The notes beneath the pieces were generated by a model. The model was not told where the DNA came from. It was given only the letters and a program-made list of their open reading frames with translations, and searched no databases. A program made the position numbers and the translations under genes. This document shows, in pieces, positions 56,601 to 64,000 of a stretch of DNA of 64,000 bases (position 1 is its first letter; every line of letters starts with the position of its first letter). This DNA is from Aplidium turbinatum (lineage: Eukaryota; Chordata; Ascidiacea; Aplousobranchia; Polyclinidae), in assembly GCA_918807975.1 (NCBI GenBank), contig OU964925.1, positions 4,006,798 to 4,070,797 on the forward strand, written 5' to 3'.

Positions 56601-59600
56601 TTTTTAGGAGCCCGAATCTTTCCAAGGGTCCTAAAAAACATCTTTGAGTGTGTCTTGTTTTAAAGGCCCGAAAATGTCATTAGTACTGAACAAAACAAAA
56701 AACATTAAACAGACTAGAAATAAGCGTGTGGCTAAACAGCCGCGCCTCTCCCTTGCGGGGGGATAAGGGGGCGAAAATTTGGCCTTGCTCTTAATAGAAA
56801 TGTTCAAGCGATGCCATGCCCGGTCGCGTATTTGCAATATGCAGGTTGCTACAGCTGATGAGGCATATTAACCAATCAGAAGGCAAGATTTAAATCAGCT
56901 GATTGCAGTCATGTAAACTGTTGCGTTGACAGGGGAGTCCGGGGGGTACTTTTGGACCCGGGCCGAAATTATTTTAGGGCCCTGCAACATGAAGAAACCA
57001 CGTCGTATTTTTGGATATTGTGCGCACGCGTTTTTCTTATAAATGTCTTGAATTGTGGCCCAATGACCTCATTGGTCCCGGCCCCAAAATATCCTCTCAG
57101 GGGCCCTGCATGCGAATCATGCACGTTAGAAAGTGAATTAAATGAATGTTTTCCCATAGCCAGAGTGGCCTAGAAGGTTTCCAAGGAATAGGCATTTCGA
57201 TGCATGGGTTCGATTCCCACCCCTGCCATTACTCTTGTTTTTTCTGCAATTGTCCCATATAGTTTAAAGCGAGAATCAACTCTCTGGATTAGTGCTGGAA
57301 GGCTCACAATACTGCAGTCAGCTGGTTCATAGAGAAAATTGTCCTTTGTTTAAAGTGTCTACCGTTCAAAACACTCCATCTGCTGCGGTGACCTGCAGGT
57401 TATGAATACTTTGCCCGGTCATACCAAATATCGTATAAAATTAACGTACTCCTAATCAGCATTTAGGATCTAGTAAATGTACTTCAACAATAACATGCTA
57501 GACTATGTCATCTTTAGCAAGACAAATGTTGTTTAGAGCGAAGAAAAGGAAACTACGACGCAAGGAGATGCCAGTGGTTGGATTTTTCGGTTTTGCAACG
57601 ACGGATTTTTCAAGAAAGGTTGGAAGAAAAGATGGTGTGTGCTCAATGGGGAAACAATGTTTTTGTATGAACATCAGGTAATAACTAGCAGCCGTAGTTC
57701 ATAATCAACTTCAGTTCAAAATATTGCTCGGAATCTATCTGCCATATTCTTCTGTTCACAAAAATACGTTGTGTTTAATCTCCATAAATGTAATATATTA
57801 GACGTTGAAATACTTTGGTAAGATAAACACTTAGATGCGACCGTCGATCCACTAAGACTAGGGCAGTCCAATGGCATAAAGGTTTTATTTTCTGGATGCA
57901 CTGCTGATGAAAGTATTGTAAGTGTAAGGTATCTACTGAGATGAGCACAAACGCAGCTTCCACGCATTGGCTGTAATATGGGATGGCTAATTGGCTATAA
58001 TCAATATCAGGCTACTGTGCACTGCAAATATTTGATTGAAATTAAACTCGAAAGCAAAGTAAAAAAGTGAATTGCTATTCATACCTGCTTGACAAGCTTG
58101 ATTCAAAATTCGTTATTTCAACCTTCATCTTGCCAGTCAGGGTGCATCAGCCAATGATAATTATTACGAATTGATGTCTTATTATTTGTACAATACATGT
58201 CTAATACCTTGTTATTGATACCTAACGCAGACTGTAACTACAATTGTCCGATCTGTAGACCACAACTGATCGTGGTGCAGCAGTTGTCAAATCTCAATGA
58301 TATTTACCCATGCAGTTGCATGAAAAGATTTCACAACAGTTAATGATGATGATGATCACTGAGAATCCCACCTTGGTGCTGAGCTTCTATTATTCAACGT
58401 CTATTACATTGATTCAACGTCTGCAGACGTTGAATCAATGTAAAAATGAGAGATTTTGTTGTCTGGGTAACGACTTCACACTTGTTTGTAAATATTGCAG
58501 CTGCAAAAGAAAAATTACGGTACGTAAAAATGAATAAATATCTTGTAAATTTTCTTTTAGACGACCAACGATGAGGAAAAGCATTGCGGAACTATTAACC
58601 TGAAAAACTACCACAAGTGTGTTCAAGCTACCAAAAAGGAATGTAAGAAAAGTCCACATGGTTTAGTGCTTGAAGTTCCAAAACCAGATGGGGACAAAAA
58701 CAAGCCAGCACAGAAAACAAAAAGTTCCATCAAGAAGGTACTTGCCGTATTTATATTGTGCCTTGTGGCTCACATTCCTCATTCAACAAATCGTAGGACC
58801 CAATACCAATACTAATTTAATAGCTTTTCCAACAAGTAGGCTTCTACTTTCATAACTAACGTGATGGTTTCGTGAATAGACGGGTAGGCGCGAGTGTTTG
58901 CTTCACACTTCCATGCATATATATTGTGAATAACTCACCCTCGTTGTCACCGAGTACGAAATGAACAATGACCTGGAACTGGTTGCAATTCCGACAGGTT
59001 TAAGTTTGCCTCGTGGGTCTCAACGCTAAGACTTTGCTGAAGTACTGTCGTTGTAAATATGAATATTGAATATGCATTGTCCAGGCTTTGTGCTAGAAGT
59101 AACAATGGCCTAAGTGAATACTGTACAACTTTTTAAAGGAAGTAGGCTATGACTCGCCTTGTTGAATGTAATACACATCTCCTGAGACCTGACTAATGTG
59201 TTAGCTAACAGTAGGTTATTGGTTTTTTATAGCGCAACAATTTTGAGGTTTATTGCTTTGCATTTGCAACCTAACAAGTTTAAAGTTGATACTGTCGCCA
59301 ATCAATTCTCCCAAAGATGGAGATGCCACAGCTTCTTTTGTCGCCATCTATAATTACGTGCTATCTTTCTTGGTTAATTTTCTCAATCTCAGCATTTCTA
59401 TTTGTACTAGCTCAAGCCCGTAATTATACATTTTAGCTTGGGGGGGCTCAAAAGCTGTTGCGAAGTAAAAGGCTATGCACATAACATTTGTAGTTGCAAT
59501 GAGTCTAATTTGCGGTTTTTCGGGCAAAGGCACGGCATATGTTATAAAGTCACAAGGTGCTAGATAGCAGTAATTTCGAATGATTGGGATAATTCCAGCC

Positions 59601-62600
59601 AACCAAAACACGGGTAATTCCAGCCAAAATGATTGCAGAATAGAATAGATGCTTGAGCTTGGGGGGGCATTGCCCCCCAAGCCCCCCCCGGCAATTACGG
59701 GCCTGTACTAGCTGCTGAGTTACCTACTCTAAATACACCTCAATACAATATTGAGTTGGTTTCGTAAAACTATATATTGGCAGGGCAGACTATTTTTAAT
59801 TTGTAAACGCGACATGTCCATGCCACCAGTCAGTCACCCTCACCCATTTGGAGTGCTGTGATGACAGTACAATCGCTTAGTCTCTAAATTCAAATCTAGA
59901 TCTTTCATATCAAGTTACTCACTGCCGCTCAAAAACACAATTAATATCTTTTTATTTGGAAAAAACTTAAAAAACAAATAAAAGGTATAAATCACTTCCG
60001 TGCCTCGATCAAACACGTTTGCCTTCATTCCCTCAGGTGACAACGAAAGCAGCACTCCCTAATAATGAGCATGGCAGTGCATTACTTTATTTCTTTGATC
60101 ACCTATCATTGTGTTTCTTCACTAAGGTTGCGTGAGTGTTTCAAAACATTTTGTTGCAGCTCAACAGAGAATTTTTTTACACCGAAAGTAAAGAAGAAAC
60201 AGACCGCTGGCTTGAAAAACTAAACACGGCCATTGCTATTGCACGAATGGTAAGAATTTAGTGAATGTATTCTACTTTTACACTTCAATATGATAAGTTC
60301 TTAAGGTGTTAACTAAGCTAAACTATCATAAGATACGTTAGGTGATAATCTGCACAATATACCAAACGCGTGGTCGGATTAAAACTATGTAGGCCTATTG
60401 GAAAACAATTTTTTGATTGTTTCACAGATAAATGAGACAAAAATGTTGGCTATTGTTGGATGGGGTCGATGGATGAGTTTTGATAGCCCTGTATAGCTGT
60501 ACAATGTACATGCACCCAGGTTTTTTTTTAGGTTTGGTTTGGGTGACCGCTAAGTAGTTTTAAGAGACCGCAAGTGTTTCATTTAAATACCAAAAAATAG
60601 CCATAACTGCATACAATCAACGCAACATAAAATGAATTATTCGACAAGACACAGCTTAAATGATTGTGACAGCGACCAAACAGCCTGCCCAACACGGCCG
60701 CCACACAAGTTTGCTGCACAATCAAACAAAGTGTGCTTGTTGGCTTCTGCTTGTTATGTTTCCACACGTAAAAACTGATCATTATGCGCCATAAATCAGA
60801 AATAAACATTGACGAGTATCGAAGATGCACTTCTTTTGTGAATAACTCTTTGATTCAGCTGTTAGCTGTACCTCCACTTATTCTTTTTTCCGGACGTGAA
60901 CTATTGATCGTAGGCTATATTCGTATTATCGACAAGACATAGCGAGAAACAACCATTACTTTTCTACTGTAGTTGCAAGTCCAAACTTTGGAAAACCGCT
61001 GGAGAAATAACACCTTAAAAAAAACACTGCATGCACCGATGACATGGCACGAACGGATAGTGGAATATACATTCGCTTGTTACGTAACGTTTTCCTCTCT
61101 CGCTCTTGTCACACCACCGGTCTTCATAGTTTCTGTCTTCTATCACTGTCGCCGGTTATTTTTCAACCGCAAAATACGTCGAATGAAAGATATGAAGTAT
61201 GTTTGGAAACACATGGATAAACCATAAATTAGAAGTACCTCCCACCACACACTCACTATCTCCATGGTTCTCTGAACTCTATTTTCGTGAAAAATACACA
61301 GTGATGTTTTCTTACGATTTTACAATGATAGCGTTAAGTTTACGGGTTACTATAATAAGCGATCCATTGTTGGGTAACGTTTGTCCATCGACCTCATTGC
61401 AAGTTGTAAAACAGAAGAACACCTTGTTTTAACCACTTTCTTTTTGTCAATGAGTTTATCTTCAAGGCCCATATATTTTAATATGATCAATAATAAAGTG
61501 TTAGATTGTGTGCCCTCTACCAACTGATTCTGTGAGCTAAGCAAACAATGTGACGTCATCTCAATATCTTTGTGCAGTAGTAACTGGAACCGTGTTTAAA
61601 TTTGGCTAACCTGACGGGCTTTCCGGACAGAAAAATCTGCTATTTTCACATTAATTTAACGTCTGCAACGTTTGCAGACGTTGAATCAATGTAAAAATAG
61701 TGGATTTTGCTGACTGGGTTACAGTATTAATAGACGCAAGCAAGAAAGAAACGCATCATAGTTGTGGTTATTTTCAACTTTCTCTTATGTTCCACTATAG
61801 ATTTCAATCCCAGTTGTTGGTATAACTTCTGTCGCTCTTTTAGTTATTTCATAGGGTTTGCATCGAGGAAGTATTTTGCTGTTTTCTTTGATTGCAAAGT
61901 TTCTGTGCCAAAATTGTATTATGGCCTCTATGTGTTTAAAATAATTGAAGCATAGTTTTGAAATGCATAGTACAAAATAGCAAGAAGCACGAATAGTTGA
62001 AATCTGTGTTTGTGATGGTTAATTCAATTGATCTGGGCACGATTGCACGGGTTATTAATGTCAGCTTAACCTTCAAAGTGTCAATGTCACTTGAACTCAG
62101 GTCGTGGCTTGTATTGCTCAATATATTACAGCACTGTATGGCTATGTCCATGGAAAATACACCTCAGCTGATGTTTGTGTGTAGTTGTTTACATTGTTTT
62201 TCTGAAGTGCTCAGCAAACGTATCCACTTTCGATTTGAGAAAAGCGCGTTGCACGACGTTGATTGGTTGCTAATGAGGAGTTATCGTCACGCGATAGTGG
62301 CGGCCTATATCACCATAAGTAAAGTAAATTTTTTTTTAAAGTTTGTGTTACCTAATTTTAAATCCTTCAATAGCTGGAAATGTTGATTGACAGGATGACA
62401 TTGAGTGATTGCAATTTCATGATAAAACCACAATTCATTTCCAACACACAGGTTGCAACAGTCAGGGAATGCTTGACACAAATTCTTCTTCTGGGTCATG
62501 AAATTCCCGTGACTTATCATACTGGACTAACTTATCATACTTTGCAGTTTCATTAAGAATTCTTACTGTGCTAATATTTTCCATTACCAAATAAAATGTA

Positions 62601-64000
62601 ACTTTATGGTGCTTGACCACTTAGCAAAACGTGTTCTTCTATCATGGATTCGATGTCTAAAGAGACGTCAGTGACGTTTTACTGACGTCATTCTATAAAA
62701 ATCGGGTTTTCTAATCAGGTTGACTGTATTTGATCAACGACTTGTTAAGAAAATGTTTGGTTTATTTCTAAATTGCCATCAACTGATGTTATTTTTGCAC
62801 AATTTTTACAGGGAGGAAATAAGAATTTGGAACACGTCACAAAATCAAGGGCGAAGCCATCTGGAGTGAAGAGGAGGCCTCCAACAAGAAAGCATCTTCG
62901 AGATGTAGTAAGTCATAGAGCATTTAAAAAGGATGTGGTCCACTGGTGGATGTGTAGTATCGATTTCTTGAATTGGATCGCTTGAATGGCAACATAAATA
63001 TCGATTCCATTAAATGGCTTTAGTTTGATTTGCTACATAGGCGGTGCTTGCAGTGTGTCTTAATAAAAATTTTCTGCCGACGACCTTCAAATCAAAACAA
63101 ATGCGAAAGGTTAATAATAGTTTGCATAACATCAACACCACTACAACTTCCGAGTTAAAAACAGCAGAATAATATTTGCCTTTGCTTATGATGAACCAGA
63201 GAGAAATTTAACGTAAGTAATTTCACCACGACCGATCAACGTGTTGAAAGTGCTACAATAGCAAGTCCTGCAGTTGCTTATAGCGACAATAACCACACAA
63301 TAGGTGGCGGTAAAAGACTTCAAAATCTTATCTCAGTGATCATCCACTGGGTAATCTGCAGGCGTTGAATAGCTGCAAACTAATGGCTAAATTGCTAGCC
63401 AGTGTGTTGTCTAAACGTAACATATTTTAACTTGTTTAGATTTTGTTCATCATTTTGATGCGCATAGAGTTTGGTTCTGAAGTTTATTAAAACGAAATTG
63501 CTTTGATTTTCATAAACTAACAACTGACCGAAGTCTTTATAGCACAGCCATCGGCTAATTTAAACTAGAAATCGATTTTTAAGGCAACACTGATAGTGAC
63601 GTAATAATGCAATGTACAATTTATTGATCGGTTTGTTCGTCACATGGCGTGCCACACAATGGATATGTTGCATTACACTTCGCTCTCTTTCGTCAAAATG
63701 TCGTTATGTTTTGGGGGTATCCTTCACTCCAGGATTGGGTTCTCAGTTAAAAGCAACGAAATGTCAGCCACGTCCGTCACTTCTGACAAAAGCTATCACT
63801 CTTGATGTTATGTGTACCGAAAAGACTGCAAAATCCATCATTTTTACGTTGATTTAACGTTTGCAGACGTTGAATCGTTGAATCAATGTTGAATCGACAT
63901 TGAATCAATGTAAAAATGGCGGTATTTGCTGCCTGGGGAAAACGGTGAGGTGATCACATGACTCAGCATTATTAGTAGGATTTTGCGCTTGGCTGGAAAT
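53673..64000 (+). CDS. PLEKHO: PLEKHO1/2 (CKIP-1)-like PH-domain protein, 5 exons seen, runs off the edge
   Basis: PH-domain adaptor. Vertebrate PLEKHO1 (CKIP-1) binds phosphoinositides and CK2 at the plasma membrane. Exons: 53673-53705 (MDSKTNGEVAN), 57537-57677, 58561-58737, 60160-60249, 62812-62907. All are GT-AG and every intron is phase 0. Exon 2 starts the PH fold (SGWIFRFCNDGFFKKGWKKR, WCVLNGETMFLYEHQ). Exon 3 continues it (INLKNYHKC...SPHGLVLEVPKP). Exon 4 holds the C-terminal helix with its invariant Trp (EETDRWLEKLNTAI). Exon 5 has KRRPPTRKHLRDV, matching the PLEKHO1 motif RRPPTRGHL just after its PH domain. 148 codons upstream of that exon plus 32 within it are covered. The C-terminal coiled coil expected for the family lies beyond the window. 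The first exon is short and is the least certain part. Confidence 0.85.
54449..54508. repeat. GACAGCAAAA foldback MITE (short copy, PLEKHO intron 1)
   Basis: CCCAGACAGCAAAATTCGTC and GGACTTTGCTGTCTGG are near-perfect inverted ends only 60 bp apart. The palindromic core is deleted. Confidence 0.65.
54836..55106. mobile_element. hAT-type MITE with GGGGCCC ends, copy 2 (PLEKHO intron 1)
   Basis: Ends CAGGGCCGCATTTAGC and CCTAAATCCGGGCCTG, with perfect 8-bp duplication GGCACTAT (54828-54835, 55107-55114). Reverse orientation to the copy at 45043, to which it is closely similar. Confidence 0.88.
55380..55500 (-). mobile_element. LINE family A 3' UTR fragment
   Basis: TTCGCCAGTTCAAAGTTCGA and GAGGCTCTGTCTTCTACC match the complement of the 3' UTR at 31330-31375 (TTCGCCACTTCAGGGTTCGA; GGGGCTCTGTTTTTTACC). 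Confidence 0.45.
57155..57231 (+). tRNA. tRNA-like pseudogene or SINE head
   Basis: TAGCCAGAGTGGCC resembles a pol III A box. TGGGTTCGATTCCCA is a perfect B box/T-arm stem-loop, followed by a CCCTGCCA acceptor-like 3' end. The 5' acceptor strand (expected GGCAGGG) is absent and no clean anticodon stem forms, so this is not an intact tRNA gene. It may be a decayed Ser/Leu-type tRNA or a tRNA-derived repeat. Confidence 0.4.
58405..58467. repeat. GACAGCAAAA foldback MITE, right part (PLEKHO intron 2)
   Basis: TTACATTGATTCAACGTCTG, the perfect palindrome AACGTCTGCAGACGTT, then GAATCAATGTAAAAATGAG and GATTTTGTTGTCTGGG. The left terminal repeat is missing. Confidence 0.65.
59413..59705. mobile_element. 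hAT-type MITE with CCCGTAATT ends, 293 bp (PLEKHO intron 3)
   Basis: Ends CAAGCCCGTAATTATA and GGCAATTACGGGCCTG, with perfect 8-bp duplication TACTAGCT (59405-59412, 59706-59713). GCTTGGGGGGG words lie at both sides. No coding capacity. Confidence 0.85.
61039..61227 (+). CDS. Possible 62-aa single-pass membrane micropeptide ORF (in PLEKHO intron 4)
   Basis: From the ATG at 61039 the frame encodes MTWHERIVEYTFACYVTFSS followed by a hydrophobic run (LALVTPPVFIVSVFY). A basic stop-transfer-like segment (HCRRLFFNRKIRRMKDMK) comes next. The layout would suit a small integral membrane protein. There is no homologue I recognise, no splice evidence, and it sits inside a host intron, so chance is quite possible. 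Confidence 0.22.
   Translation: MTWHERIVEYTFACYVTFSSLALVTPPVFIVSVFYHCRRLFFNRKIRRMKDMKYVWKHMDKP
61623..61718. repeat. GACAGCAAAA foldback MITE (PLEKHO intron 4)
   Basis: CCGGACAGAAAAATCTGC, then TTCACATTAATTTAACGTCT, GCAACGTTTGCAGACGTTGA, ATCAATGTAAAAATAGTGG and ATTTTGCTGACTGGG. Both terminal repeats and the core are present. Confidence 0.7.
63823..63937. repeat. GACAGCAAAA foldback MITE, expanded core
   Basis: AGACTGCAAAATCCATCA and GGTATTTGCTGCCTGGGG are the ends. The core TTTGCAGACGTTGAATC is followed by extra GTTGAATC / ATTGAATC units, a small internal tandem expansion. Confidence 0.65.

Noticed and set aside
56562-57110. Repeated TTTTGGACCCG / GGGCCCTGC words as a MITE
   Set aside because: The words recur near 56575, 56955 and 57100, but no consistent inverted ends or target duplication could be found.

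Overview
The window reads as AT-rich animal nuclear DNA. It holds four host genes: three with introns, and one (RACGAP1) that is a single uninterrupted exon. Everything else is densely packed, nested transposable elements. The proteins are clearly orthologous to vertebrate ones but too diverged to be vertebrate. Taken together with a PLEKHO-type gene, the many TAGGCCTA/GTAGGCTA-like words and 3' splice sites lying only a few bases before two start codons, this suggests an invertebrate chordate, most likely a tunicate. That assignment is inference.

Host genes, left to right. (1) 462-2830 (+): a four-exon fatty-acid-binding protein with the canonical FABP exon pattern (second exon 173 nt). (2) 7028-16125 (-): GNB5, the atypical G-protein beta-5 subunit. 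I resolved eleven coding exons, all in phase, giving 376 residues and ending in a tiny last exon that codes only Val-Trp-Ala-stop. (3) 35521-37404 (-): an intact, intronless RACGAP1/MgcRacGAP of 627 residues with coiled coil, C1 and RhoGAP domains. (4) 53673 to beyond the right edge (+): a PLEKHO1/2 (CKIP-1)-like PH-domain gene, five exons seen, all introns phase 0. These genes have unrelated jobs (lipid transport, RGS-linked signalling, cytokinesis, PH-domain adaptor) and show no sign of working together.

Mobile DNA by region. 0-7 kb: tRNA-derived SINE copies, a LINE 3' end and small hAT-type elements. 7-16 kb (GNB5 introns): a TTCGGTGAG inverted-repeat element with a TTAGGG-like core, a hAT element in a LINE, a 206-bp near-palindrome, and a hAT-like element inside another inverted-repeat element. 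16.8-18.7 kb: a hAT element with a decayed transposase, carrying several nested elements. 21.7-30.1 kb: the remains of a Ty3/Gypsy pol region, split by a 6.8-kb element whose two ends are different tandem arrays. That element in turn holds a TIR element with a YqaJ-type nuclease remnant, which holds a hAT-like MITE. 32-33.4 kb: a dead mariner. 38-45 kb: five hAT-type elements, several of them nested. 45-49 kb: two LINE families and the second copy of a composite MITE also found at 43.1-43.9 kb. 51-60 kb: further MITEs. A foldback MITE family with GACAGCAAAA ends and a palindromic AACGTCTGCAGACGTT core recurs throughout. One of its copies appears to supply the poly(A) signal of RACGAP1.

Most transposon borders were set by matching terminal inverted repeats plus target-site duplications read directly in the sequence. 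No CRISPR array, rRNA or intact tRNA was seen.
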